Origin: Streptococcus mitis
GTDB lineage: Bacteria; Bacillota; Bacilli; Lactobacillales; Streptococcaceae
DNA length: 64,000 bases
NCBI RefSeq assembly: GCF_000722685.1
Contig: NZ_JPFV01000008.1
Location: forward strand, 149,258 to 213,257
Reading direction: 5' to 3'
Under the pieces are notes generated by a model. It was not told where the DNA came from. It saw only the letters and a list, made by a program, of their open reading frames with translations, and ran no database searches. The number at the start of each line of letters is the position of its first letter. The stretch's first letter is position 1. Of this stretch, positions 54,031 to 63,744 are shown piece by piece. Made by a program: the position numbers and the translations under genes.

Positions 54031-54849
54031 ATGGTCAAATTGTGGAGACGTTATAAACCCTTTATCAATGCAGGGATTCAGGAATTGATCACCTATCGAG
54101 TTAACTTTCTGCTCTATCGGATTGGCGATGTGATGGGAGCTTTTGTGGCCTTTTATCTCTGGAAGGCTGTCTTTGATTCCTCGCAGGAGTCCTTGATTCA
54201 AGGCTTTAGTATGGCAGATATCACCCTCTACATCATCATGAGTTTTGTGACTAATCTTCTGACCAAGTCGGATTCTTCCTTTATGATCGGGGAGGAGGTC
54301 AAGGATGGCTCTATTATCATGCGCTTGTTGCGACCAGTGCATTTTGCGGCTTCTTACCTCTTTACGGAACTCGGTTCCAAGTGGTTGATTTTTATCAGCG
54401 TTGGCCTTCCATTTTTAAGTGTCATTGTGTTGATGAAAATCTTATCTGGTCAAGGGATGGTAGAGGTGCTGGGATTAACTGTCCTTTACCTCTTTAGTTT
54501 AACGCTGGCCTACCTGATTAATTTTTTCTTTAATATCTGTTTTGGTTTTTCAGCCTTTGTCTTTAAAAATCTTTGGGGTTCCAATCTACTCAAGACTTCC
54601 ATAGTGGCTTTTATGTCTGGAAGTTTGATTCCCTTGGCTTTCTTTCCAAAGGTGGTTTCAGATATTCTATCCTTCTTGCCTTTTTCATCCTTGATTTACA
54701 CCCCAGTCATGATCATTGTTGGGAAATACGATGTCAGTCAGATGATTCAGGCGCTCGCTTTGCAGTTTTTCTGGCTCTTAGTGATGGTGGGCTTGTCTCA
54801 GTTGATTTGGAAACGAGTCCAGTCATTTATCACCATTCAAGGAGGTTAG
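54031..54849 (+). CDS. ABC-2 family permease (COG4587 type)
   Basis: A 272-residue protein with six membrane helices and ABC-2 layout. Starts two bases after the ATPase stop. Conserved region EEVKDGSIIMRLLRPVHFAAS is the cytoplasmic coupling helix typical of this family. It should heterodimerise with the next gene product. Confidence 0.9.
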   Translation: MVKLWRRYKPFINAGIQELITYRVNFLLYRIGDVMGAFVAFYLWKAVFDSSQESLIQGFSMADITLYIIMSFVTNLLTKSDSSFMIGEEVKDGSIIMRLLRPVHFAASYLFTELGSKWLIFISVGLPFLSVIVLMKILSGQGMVEVLGLTVLYLFSLTLAYLINFFFNICFGFSAFVFKNLWGSNLLKTSIVAFMSGSLIPLAFFPKVVSDILSFLPFSSLIYTPVMIIVGKYDVSQMIQALALQFFWLLVMVGLSQLIWKRVQSFITIQGG

Positions 54850-54850
54850 T

Positions 54851-55636
54851 ATGAAAAAATATCAACGCATGCATCTGATTTTTATCAGACAATATATCAA
54901 GCAAATCATGGAATACAAGGTAGATTTTGTGGTTGGTGTCTTGGGAGTCTTTCTGACTCAAGGTTTGAATCTCTTGTTTCTCAATGTCATCTTTCAACAT
55001 ATTCCATCCCTAGAAGGTTGGACTTTTCAAGAAATCGCCTTTATCTATGGCTTTTCCTTGATTCCTAAGGGGTTGGACCATCTATTTTTTGACAATCTCT
55101 GGGCTCTGGGACAGCGCTTGGTGCGAAAAGGAGAATTTGATAAGTACCTGACGCGTCCCATCAATCCTCTCTTTCACATCCTAGTTGAGACTTTTCAGAT
55201 TGATGCCTTGGGCGAACTATTGGTCGGTGGAATTTTACTAGCGACAACAGTATCAAGCATTGCCTGGACTCTTCCTAAATTCCTGCTTTTCCTAGTCTGC
55301 GTTCCTTTTGCGACCTTGATTTATACTTCTTTGAAAATCGCGACAGCCAGCATCGCTTTTTGGACCAAGCAATCAGGAGCTATGATTTACATTTTTTATA
55401 TGTTTAATGATTTTGCCAAGTACCCAATTTCCATTTACAATTCGCTTCTTCGTTGGTTGATCAGCTTTATCGTGCCTTTTGCCTTTACGGCCTACTATCC
55501 TGCCAGCTATTTCTTGCAGGACAAGGATGTAATCTTTAACATCGGAGGTTTGATGTTGATTTCCCTTGTTTTCTTTGTCATTTCCCTTAAACTTTGGGAT
55601 AGGGGTTTAGATGCCTACGAAAGTGCAGGGTCGTAA
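54851..55636 (+). CDS. ABC-2 family permease (COG3694 type)
   Basis: A 261-residue, six-helix protein. Its coupling region, RLVRKGEFDKYLTRPINPLFH, parallels the one in the preceding permease, as expected for a heterodimer. It starts one base after the preceding stop, so all three genes form one operon. In pneumococci this trio lies near prtA (from memory), as here. Confidence 0.9.
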   Translation: MKKYQRMHLIFIRQYIKQIMEYKVDFVVGVLGVFLTQGLNLLFLNVIFQHIPSLEGWTFQEIAFIYGFSLIPKGLDHLFFDNLWALGQRLVRKGEFDKYLTRPINPLFHILVETFQIDALGELLVGGILLATTVSSIAWTLPKFLLFLVCVPFATLIYTSLKIATASIAFWTKQSGAMIYIFYMFNDFAKYPISIYNSLLRWLISFIVPFAFTAYYPASYFLQDKDVIFNIGGLMLISLVFFVISLKLWDRGLDAYESAGS

Positions 55637-55749
55637 ATAATAGAATATCAAAGCCTTGTCTCAGGACAGGCTTTTTCTAATAGAAATGAAAATTCCTTGA
55701 CATCTATTCTCAGATCGCTATATTGTAAGTGTAATCGCCGATTTAGCTC

Positions 55750-55899
55750 ATACTCTTCGAAAATCTCTTCAAACCACGTCAACGTCGCCTTGCCGTATAT
55801 ATGTGACTGACTTCGTCAGTCTTATCTGCAACCTCAAAACAGTGTTTTGAGCAGACTGCGGCTAGCTTCCTAGTTTGCTTTTTGATTTTCATTGAGTAT
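55750..55899 (+). repeat. BOX element, boxA-boxB-boxC
   Basis: From ATACTCTTCGAAAATC to GATTTTCATTGAGTAT, with one boxB unit (GACTGACTTCGTCAGTC hairpin and CTCAAAACAGTGTTTTGAG). Same arrangement as the copy at 32821. Confidence 0.92.
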
Positions 55900-55982
55900 T
55901 AGTTGCTAGAGCAAGGCACTCGTAAAGCCTAGGTTATAGGTAGATAAACGACTGAGGATTTGAAAAAATAGATATGTAGAAG

Positions 55983-56013
55983 ATAACCGTTAAGCCTTAT
56001 TCTTAGCGGTTAT
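55983..56013. terminator. Hairpin terminator, probably for a lost minus-strand gene
   Basis: ATAACCGTTAAG (55983-55994), 7-base loop, CTTAGCGGTTAT (56002-56013). It lies just after the stop of a minus-strand remnant frame. Confidence 0.65.
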
Positions 56014-56022
56014 TTATATTGT

Positions 56023-56134
56023 TTAATAGCGCTGATATTTCATCAATGATGCTTGACTTTGTGATTCTGCTAGTGCTTTAAGTTGATTGCTACTATTTTT
56101 GATGGTGTGAATGTTCTGATAATGTACCCCAGCT
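56023..56134 (-). pseudogene. Possible C-terminal remnant of a minus-strand gene
   Basis: On the minus strand a frame bounded by an upstream stop reads NSSNQLKALAESQSQASLMK and ends YQRY at TAA (56025-56023), directly before the hairpin at 55983-56013. The Gln/Ser/Ala helical composition and the following terminator look like a true gene end, but the 5' part is missing. Family not recognised. Confidence 0.3.
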
Positions 56135-56182
56135 AACTACGAAAGTTTTTGACTCTATATTTTTAATATGCATTAAAAAATA

Positions 56183-56232
56183 AATTAACGCATGTTAATT
56201 TTTCTTGACTTAAATTTTTTAATTGATATACT
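56183..56232 (+). promoter_or_regulatory. prtA promoter with AT-rich inverted repeat
   Basis: AAATTAAC-GCAT-GTTAATTT (56183-56202) lies just before TTGACT (56206-56211) and TGATATACT (-10 TATACT 56227-56232, spacer 15). The AATTTTTCTTGACTTAAATT stretch over the -35 has the AT-rich dyad character of PsaR/MntR-type sites. Established: PsaR regulates prtA in S. pneumoniae. The exact site is inferred. Confidence 0.5.
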
Positions 56233-56373
56233 ATTTTTCAGAGAGCTAACAATTATATATAAATGTACTACTCTATTTCCTAGATAATACTTAGTAAAAC
56301 TTTTTATAACAAAGGCTAGCAAAGTTAAAGTTTTCTATCTATTGGAAGTTAAATAAATATGTAAGGAATTAAA

Positions 56374-59300
56374 ATGAAAAAAAGTACAGTATTGTCATTA
56401 ACCACAGCTGCAGTTATTTTAGCAGCATATGTCCCTAATGAGGTAGTTTTAGCAGACACATCTAGCTCTGAAGATGCTTTAACTATCTCTGATAAAGAAA
56501 AAGTAGTAGTAGGTAAACAAAAAGAAAACAAAGAAAAACTTGAAGATATTCATAATGCTATAGAAACTTCAAAGGATACTGAAGAGAAGAAAACAACAGT
56601 TATTGAGGAAAAAGAAGTTGTTAGTAAAGAATCTGTGATAGATAACAAAACTAGCAATGAAGAAGGAAAAATCAAAGAAGATTCCAATCAATCCAAAGAA
56701 GATAAAGTGGACTCGTCTGCAAGTAAAGACCCAGAAAGTCCCAAAAAAGAGGATAAACTTGTCTATATTGCTGAATTTAAAGATAAAGAATCTGGAGAAA
56801 AAGCAATCAAGGAATTATCCAATCTTAAGGATACAAAAGTTTTATATACTTATGATAGAATTTTTAATGGTGTTGCAATAGAAACAACTCCAGATAATCT
56901 GGACAAAATTAAACTAATAGAAGGTATTTCATCGGTTGAACGATCACAAAAAGTCCAACCAATGATGAATCATGCCAGAAAGGAAATTGGAGTTGAAGAG
57001 GCTATAGATTACCTAAAATCTATCAATGCTCCATTTGGGAAAAACTTTGATGGTCGGGGTATGGTCATTTCAAACATCGATACTGGGACAGATTATAGGC
57101 ATAAGGCTATGAGAATCGATGATGATGCCAAAGACTCAATGAGATTTAAAAAAGAAGACTTAAAAGGTACTGATAAAAATTATTGGTTGAGTGATAAAAT
57201 TCCTCATGCTTTCAATTATTATAATGGTGGCAAAATTACTGTAGAAAAAGCTGATGATGGAAGCGATTATTTTGATCCACATGGGATGCATATTGCAGGG
57301 ATTCTTGCGGGAAATGATACTGAAAAAGATATTAAAAACTTTAACGGAATAGATGGAATTGCTCCTAATGCACAGATCTTCTCTTATAAAATGTACTCTG
57401 ACGCAGGATCTGGCTTCGCAGGAGATGAAACAATGTTTCATGCTATTGAAGATTCGATCAAACACAATGTCGATGTTGTTTCGGTATCATCTGGCTTTAC
57501 AGGAACAGGTCTTGTAGGTGAGAAATATTGGGAAGCTATTAGAGCGTTAAGAAAAGCAGGCATTCCAATGGTTGTAGCTACGGGTAACTATGCGACTTCT
57601 GCTTCAAGTTCTTCATGGGATTTAGTGGCAAATAATAATCTGAAAATGACCGACACTGGAAATGTAACGCGAACTGCAGCACATGAAGATGCGATAGCGG
57701 TCGCTTCTGCTAAAAATCAGACAGTTGAGTTTGATAAAGTCAACATAGGTGGAGAAAATTTTAAATACAGAAATATAGGGGCCTTTTTCGATAAGAATAA
57801 AATCACAACAAATGAAGACGGTTCAAAAGCTCCTAGTAAATTAAACTTTATATATATAGGCAAAGGTCAAGACAAAGATTTGATAGGATTGGATCTTAAG
57901 GGCAAAATTGCAGTAATGGATCGAATTTATACCAAGGATTTAAAAGATGCTTTTAAAAGAGCAACGGATAAGGGCGCACGCGCCATTATGGTTGTAAATA
58001 CTGTCAATTACTATAACAGAGATAATTGGACAGAGCTTCCAGCCATGGGATATGAAGCGGATGAAGGGACTAAAAGTCAAGTATTTTCAATTTCAGGAGA
58101 TGATGGTGTAAAGCTATGGAACATGATTAATCCTGATAAAAAAACTGAGGTTAAAAGAAATAGTAAGGAAGATTTCAAAGATAAATTGGAGCAATACTAT
58201 CCAATTGATATGGCCAGCTATAATTCTAATAAACCGAATGTAGGTGACGAAAAAGAGATTGACTTTAAGTTTGCACCTGACACAGACAAAGAATTGTATA
58301 AAGAAGATGTCATAGTTCCAGCAGGATCCACATCTTGGGGACCGAGAACAGATTTACTTTTAAAGCCTGATGTCTCAGCACCAGGTAAAAATATTAAATC
58401 CACTCTCAATGTCATTAATGGGAAATCAACTTATGGCTATATGTCAGGAACTAGTATGGCAACTCCAATCGTGGCAGCTTCTACTGTTTTGATTAGACCA
58501 AAGTTAAAGGAAATGCTTGAAAGACCTGCCTTGAAAAATCTTAAGGGAGATGACAAAATAGACCTTACAAGTCTTACAAAAATAGCCCTACAAAATACTG
58601 CACGGCCTATGATGGATGCGACTTCTTGGAAAGAAAAAAGTCAATACTTTGCATCACCTAGACAACAAGGAGCAGGGCTAATTAATGTTGCCAATGCTTT
58701 GAGAAATGAAGTTGTAGCGACTTTCAAAAACACGGATTCAAAAGGTTTGGTAAACTCTTATGGTTCTATTTCTCTTAAAGAAATAAAAGGAGATAAAAAA
58801 TACTTTACAATTAAGCTTCACAATACATCAAACAGACCTTTAACCTTTAAAGTTTCAGCATCAGCGGTAACTACAGATGCTCTAACTGATAGACTAAAAC
58901 TGGATGAAACATACAAAGATGAAAAATCTCCAGATGGGAAGCAAATTGTTCCAGAAATTCACCCAGAGAAAGTAAAAGATGCAAATATTACATTTGAGCA
59001 TGACACTTTTACCATAGGAGCAAATTCTAGCTTTGATTTAAATGCGGTTATAAACGTTGGAGAGGCTAAAAATAAAAATAAATTTGTAGAATCATTTATT
59101 CATTTTGAATCAGTGGAAGAAATGGAAGCTCTAAACTCCAATGGTAAGAAAACAAATTTCCAACCTTCTTTATCGATGCCTCTAATGGGATTTGCTGGGG
59201 ATTGGAATAAGGAACCAATCCTTGATAAATGGGCCTGGGAAGAAGGTTCAAAATCAAAAACAATGGAAGGTTATGATGATGATGGTAAACCAAAAATTCC

Positions 59301-62300
59301 AGGAACCTTAAATAAGGGAATTGGTGGAGAACATGGTATAGATAAATTTAATCCAGCAGGAGTTATACAAAATAGAAAAGATAAAAATACAACATCCCTA
59401 GATCAAAATCCAGAATTATTTGCTTTCAATAACGAAGGGATCAACGCACCATCATCAAGTGGTTCTAATATTGCTAAAATTTATCCTTTAGATTCAAATG
59501 GAAATCCTCAAGATGCTCAACTTGAGAGAGGATTAACACCTTCTCCACTTGTATTAAGAAGTGCAGAAGAAGGATTAATTTCAATAGTAAATACAAATAA
59601 AGAGGGAGAAAATCAAAGAGACTTAAAAGTCATTTCGAGAGAACACTTTATTAAAGGAATTTTAAACTCTAAGAGAAATGATGCAAAGGGAATCAAATCT
59701 TCTAAACTAAAAGTTTGGGGTGACTTGAAGTGGGATGGACTCATCTATAACCCTAGAGGTCGAGAAGAAAATGCACCAGAAAGTAAGGATAACCAAGATC
59801 CTGCTACTAAGATAAGAGGTCAATTTGAACCGATTGCGGAAGGTCAATATTTCTATAAATTTAAATATAGATTAACTAAAGATTACCCATGGCAGGTTTC
59901 CTATATTCCTGTAAAAATTGATAACACAGCCCCTAAGATTGTTTTGGTTGATTTTTCAAATCCTGAAAAAATTAAGCTGATTACAAAGGATACTTATCAC
60001 AAGGTAAAAGATCAATACAAGAATGAAACTCTATTTGCGAGAGATCAAAAAGAACATCCTGAAAAATTTGACGAGATTGCAAACGAAGTTTGGTATGCTG
60101 GCGCCGCTCTGGTTAATGAAGATGGAGAGGTTGAGAAAAATCTTGAAGTAACTTACGCAGGTGAGGGTCAAGGAAGGAATAGGAAACTTGACAAAGACGG
60201 AAATACCATTTATGAAATTAATGGTGCAGGAGATTTAAGAGGAAAAATCATTGAAGTCATTGCACTAGATGGCTCTAGCAATTTCACAAAGATTCATAGA
60301 ATTAAATTTGCTGATCATGCTGATGAAAAGGGGATGGTTTCCTATTATCTAGTAGATCCTGATCAAGATTCATCTAAATACCAAAAGCTTGGCGAGATTG
60401 CTGAATCTAAATTTAAAAATTTAGGAAATGTTATAGACGATAGTCTTAAAAAAGATACAACTGAAGTAGAACATCATCAAGAAAATGAAGAATCTATAGA
60501 AGAAAAATCTAGTTTGACTATTCATAAAACTATTTCAACAATTAGAGAGTTTGAAAGTAAAGACTTGAAGAAACTCATTAAAAAGAAATTTAGAGAAGTT
60601 GATGACTTTACAAGTGAAACTGGTAAGAGGACAGAAGAATACGATTATAAATACGATGATAAGGGAAATATCATTGCTTATGACGATGGTAGTGCCTTAG
60701 AATATGAAACTGAAAAACTTGACGAAATAAAATCAAAAATTTATGGTGTTTTAAGCCCATCTAAAGATGGACACTTTGAAATTCTTGGAAAGATAAGTAA
60801 TGTTTCTAAAAATGCCAAGGTATACTATGGAAATAACTATAAATCGATAGAAATCAAAACGACCAAGTATGATTCCCACTCAAAAACGATGACATTTGAT
60901 TTATACGCTAATATTAATGATATTGTGGATGGATTAGCTTTTTCAGGAGATATGAGATTCTTTGTGAAAGATGATGATCAGATAAAAGCTGAAACGAAGA
61001 TTAGAATGCCTGAAAAAAATAAGGAAACTAAAACAGAATATCCCTATGCATCAAGTTATGGGAATGTAATAGAATTAGGAGAAGGAGATCTTTCAAAAAA
61101 CAAACCAAACAATTTAACGGAAATGGAATCTGGTAAAATCTATTCTGATTCAGAAAAACAACAATATCTGTTAAAAGACAACATCATTCTAAGAAAAGGC
61201 TATGCACTAAAAGTGACTACTTATAATCCTGGAAAAACGGATATGTTAGAAGGAAATGGAGTCTATAACAAGGAAGATATAGCAAAAATCCAAAAGACTA
61301 ATCCTAATCTAAGAGTCTTATCAGAAAAAATAATTTATACTGATAGTAGAAATGTTGAAGATGGAAGAAGTACTCAATCAGTATTAATGTCGGCTTTGGA
61401 CGGCTTTAACATTGTAAGATATCAAGTGTTTACCTTTAAAATGAATGATAAAGGGGAGGCAATCGATAAAGATGGAAATCTTGTGACAGATTCTTCTAAA
61501 CTTGTATTATTTGGTAAGGATGGTAAAGAGTACACTGGGGAGGATAAGTCCAATGTAGAAGCTATAAAAGAAGATGGTTCTACGTTATTTATTGATGCAA
61601 AACCAGTAAACCTTTCAATGGACAAGAACTACTTTAATCCATCTAAATCTAATAAAATTTATGTACGAAATCCAGAATTTTATTTAAGAGGTAAGATTTC
61701 TGATAAGGGTGGTTTTAACTGGGAGTTGAGAGTTAATGAATCGGTTGTAGATAATTATTTAATCTACGGAGATTTACACATTGATAACACTAGAGATTTT
61801 AACATTAAGCTTAATGTTAAAGACGGTGACATCATGGACTGGGGGATGAAAGACTATAAAGCAAACGGATTTCCAGATAAGGTAACTGATATGGATGGAA
61901 ATGTTTATCTTCAAACTGGCTATAGTGATTTGAATGCGAAAGCGGTTGGAGTACACTATCAATTTTTATATGATAATGTTAAACCAGAAGTAAACATTGA
62001 TCCAAAAGGAAATACTAGTATCGAATATGCTAACGGAAAATCTGTAGTTTTTAACATCAATGATAAGAGAAATAATGGATTCAATGGTGAGATTCAAGAA
62101 CGACATATTTATGTAAATGGAAAAGAATACAAATCATTGGATGATATTAAACAACTAACAGATAAGACACTCAACATTAAGATTCTTGTAAAAGATTTTG
62201 CAAGAAATACGACCGTAAAAGAATTCATTTTAAACAAAGATACGGGAGAGGTAAGCGAACTAAAACCTCATACGGTAACTGTGACCATTCAAAATGGAAA

Positions 62301-62949
62301 AGAAATGAGTTCTAAGATAGTGTCGGAAGAAGATTTCATTTTACCTGTCTATAAGGGGGAATTAGAAAAAGGCTATCAATTTGATGGCTGGGAAATGTCT
62401 GGTGTCGAAGGGAAAAAAGATGCTGGTTATGTTATTAATCTATCAAAAGATACCCTTATAAAACCTGTATTCAAGAAAATAGAGGAGAAAAAAGAAGAGG
62501 AGAATAAACCTACTTTTGATGTATCCAAAAAGAAAGATAACCCACAGGCAAATCCTAGTCAATTAGATGAAAGTCACAGAAAAGAAGACTTACAAAGAGA
62601 AAATCATTCACACAAATCTGATTCAACTAAAGATGTCAAAACTACAGTTCCTGTACAAGTAAATTATAGTCAATTAGATGAAAGTCAAAGATCTGATTCA
62701 ACTAAGGATGTTACAGCTCCAGTTCCTGATAAAAATGATAAAAACTTTGAAAATAAGAAGGAAGTTTATCTTAATGAACCAGAGAATATAGCTAATAAAC
62801 ATACCAATATCGATAGTAAATCGGATACTAACCATTCTGATAGATTGCCAAAAACCGGAACAGTTAGCGAAGTCTTCACGTCATTAGTTGCCGGAATAAT
62901 GTTTACTGTAGGTGCATTTCTTGGATTGAAGAAAAAAGATCAAGATTAG
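56374..62949 (+). CDS. prtA: Cell-wall-anchored subtilisin-like serine protease PrtA
   Basis: A 2191-residue S8 protease. Signal peptide (1-28), Lys/Glu-rich prodomain with an I9-like inhibitor region (about 120-190), catalytic Asp236 (SNIDTGTD), His303 (DPHGMH) and Ser694 (GTSMATP). A protease-associated domain interrupts the catalytic domain (about 450-560). Fn3-like and long C-terminal repeats follow, including a Listeria-Bacteroides-type repeat (about 1965-2045), then a repetitive hydrophilic region and sortase motif LPKTG (2158-2162), membrane helix and charged tail. By recall the pneumococcal protein is about 2140 residues; the extra length is in the repetitive tail before LPKTG. AAGGAATTAAA precedes the ATG. 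Confidence 0.96.
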   Translation: MKKSTVLSLTTAAVILAAYVPNEVVLADTSSSEDALTISDKEKVVVGKQKENKEKLEDIHNAIETSKDTEEKKTTVIEEKEVVSKESVIDNKTSNEEGKIKEDSNQSKEDKVDSSASKDPESPKKEDKLVYIAEFKDKESGEKAIKELSNLKDTKVLYTYDRIFNGVAIETTPDNLDKIKLIEGISSVERSQKVQPMMNHARKEIGVEEAIDYLKSINAPFGKNFDGRGMVISNIDTGTDYRHKAMRIDDDAKDSMRFKKEDLKGTDKNYWLSDKIPHAFNYYNGGKITVEKADDGSDYFDPHGMHIAGILAGNDTEKDIKNFNGIDGIAPNAQIFSYKMYSDAGSGFAGDETMFHAIEDSIKHNVDVVSVSSGFTGTGLVGEKYWEAIRALRKAGIPMVVATGNYATSASSSSWDLVANNNLKMTDTGNVTRTAAHEDAIAVASAKNQTVEFDKVNIGGENFKYRNIGAFFDKNKITTNEDGSKAPSKLNFIYIGKGQDKDLIGLDLKGKIAVMDRIYTKDLKDAFKRATDKGARAIMVVNTVNYYNRDNWTELPAMGYEADEGTKSQVFSISGDDGVKLWNMINPDKKTEVKRNSKEDFKDKLEQYYPIDMASYNSNKPNVGDEKEIDFKFAPDTDKELYKEDVIVPAGSTSWGPRTDLLLKPDVSAPGKNIKSTLNVINGKSTYGYMSGTSMATPIVAASTVLIRPKLKEMLERPALKNLKGDDKIDLTSLTKIALQNTARPMMDATSWKEKSQYFASPRQQGAGLINVANALRNEVVATFKNTDSKGLVNSYGSISLKEIKGDKKYFTIKLHNTSNRPLTFKVSASAVTTDALTDRLKLDETYKDEKSPDGKQIVPEIHPEKVKDANITFEHDTFTIGANSSFDLNAVINVGEAKNKNKFVESFIHFESVEEMEALNSNGKKTNFQPSLSMPLMGFAGDWNKEPILDKWAWEEGSKSKTMEGYDDDGKPKIPGTLNKGIGGEHGIDKFNPAGVIQNRKDKNTTSLDQNPELFAFNNEGINAPSSSGSNIAKIYPLDSNGNPQDAQLERGLTPSPLVLRSAEEGLISIVNTNKEGENQRDLKVISREHFIKGILNSKRNDAKGIKSSKLKVWGDLKWDGLIYNPRGREENAPESKDNQDPATKIRGQFEPIAEGQYFYKFKYRLTKDYPWQVSYIPVKIDNTAPKIVLVDFSNPEKIKLITKDTYHKVKDQYKNETLFARDQKEHPEKFDEIANEVWYAGAALVNEDGEVEKNLEVTYAGEGQGRNRKLDKDGNTIYEINGAGDLRGKIIEVIALDGSSNFTKIHRIKFADHADEKGMVSYYLVDPDQDSSKYQKLGEIAESKFKNLGNVIDDSLKKDTTEVEHHQENEESIEEKSSLTIHKTISTIREFESKDLKKLIKKKFREVDDFTSETGKRTEEYDYKYDDKGNIIAYDDGSALEYETEKLDEIKSKIYGVLSPSKDGHFEILGKISNVSKNAKVYYGNNYKSIEIKTTKYDSHSKTMTFDLYANINDIVDGLAFSGDMRFFVKDDDQIKAETKIRMPEKNKETKTEYPYASSYGNVIELGEGDLSKNKPNNLTEMESGKIYSDSEKQQYLLKDNIILRKGYALKVTTYNPGKTDMLEGNGVYNKEDIAKIQKTNPNLRVLSEKIIYTDSRNVEDGRSTQSVLMSALDGFNIVRYQVFTFKMNDKGEAIDKDGNLVTDSSKLVLFGKDGKEYTGEDKSNVEAIKEDGSTLFIDAKPVNLSMDKNYFNPSKSNKIYVRNPEFYLRGKISDKGGFNWELRVNESVVDNYLIYGDLHIDNTRDFNIKLNVKDGDIMDWGMKDYKANGFPDKVTDMDGNVYLQTGYSDLNAKAVGVHYQFLYDNVKPEVNIDPKGNTSIEYANGKSVVFNINDKRNNGFNGEIQERHIYVNGKEYKSLDDIKQLTDKTLNIKILVKDFARNTTVKEFILNKDTGEVSELKPHTVTVTIQNGKEMSSKIVSEEDFILPVYKGELEKGYQFDGWEMSGVEGKKDAGYVINLSKDTLIKPVFKKIEEKKEEENKPTFDVSKKKDNPQANPSQLDESHRKEDLQRENHSHKSDSTKDVKTTVPVQVNYSQLDESQRSDSTKDVTAPVPDKNDKNFENKKEVYLNEPENIANKHTNIDSKSDTNHSDRLPKTGTVSEVFTSLVAGIMFTVGAFLGLKKKDQD

Positions 62950-63207
62950 GACAAAAGCTATAGAAATATGGTTTGTTTACTGAGATTAGATAGTGTGGTG
63001 ATGAAATAATTTTGTGAAAATAGCCATCTATAACTCAATTATTTAGTTTACTTTACTATTGATACCCTTTTTGGATTTATTAATAGACTTAGTTTAGATA
63101 ACTAATAAATTGATTGAAAGGGTTAGTATTGACAAATATTGATCATATTTATTAGAAAATAGAGTCTATCAAAATTTAAAGGCTAATAGAGGTAATGAGA
63201 TAATTTC

Positions 63208-63245
63208 AAGGAATTAAGTAGCGTTTGGTTGCTTAATTCCTTTTT
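63208..63245 (+). terminator. Terminator downstream of prtA
   Basis: AAGGAATTAAG (63208-63218) pairs with CTTAATTCC (63232-63240) and T5 follows. It lies 260 bases after the prtA stop; the stretch between shows no gene. Confidence 0.8.
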
Positions 63246-63328
63246 ATTTGGAAGGAAGCTTTTCACCTGTTTCCTTATTTATCGCTATTATTCAACCACT
63301 TAGACCGAGATAGAGACCAGATAGGCAA

Positions 63329-63363
63329 AAGAACTTGTTCTTGAAACTGACCTCTGCTATAAT
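63329..63363 (+). promoter_or_regulatory. Promoter with inverted repeat upstream of the LiaF-like gene
   Basis: TTGTTC (63335-63340), 17-base spacer, TGCTATAAT (-10 63358-63363). AAGAAC-TT-GTTCTT (63329-63342) is a 6-bp inverted repeat covering the -35 and may be an operator. Confidence 0.65.
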
Positions 63364-63435
63364 AATTTTTGTAAGGGACGTGAGGCGTCGATACCAGATG
63401 GTTCAAGTTTCTAAAAAGAAATTGGAGAAAAAGAA

Positions 63436-63744
63436 ATGAAAAAATTATTGGGGATTGTATTTTTAGTAGCAGCAGCGACAGTAGTGTATTTTGGTTCTGT
63501 TGGCTGGCCAAGTTTGGATGTCAACCTATGGTCCCTGATTCCGGTAGGCCTGTTCCTCTTTTTCACTATAGAGAATCTTTTGAAAAAGGACTACAAGGCT
63601 AGTCTGATGTGTTTGATTATTGCCTTCATCATCGCAAATGCAATTTTGGATCTTTTGCCAATTTCAAGTGGCTTGGTGATTGGTGCAGGTGTGTTGGCTT
63701 GTGTAGGTATTGGTTATCTCTTTCCGGATAAAGAAGGAAAATAA
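63436..63744 (+). CDS. Small LiaI/LiaF-type transmembrane protein
   Basis: A 102-residue protein with three to four membrane helices and a W-PSLDVNLWSLIPVGL-type segment resembling the transmembrane half of LiaF (DUF5668). LiaF proteins restrain envelope-stress kinases through a C-terminal soluble domain, absent here. GGAGAAAAAGAA precedes the ATG. It appears monocistronic. The 256 bases after it (63745-64000) are AT-rich and show no gene. Confidence 0.7.
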   Translation: MKKLLGIVFLVAAATVVYFGSVGWPSLDVNLWSLIPVGLFLFFTIENLLKKDYKASLMCLIIAFIIANAILDLLPISSGLVIGAGVLACVGIGYLFPDKEGK

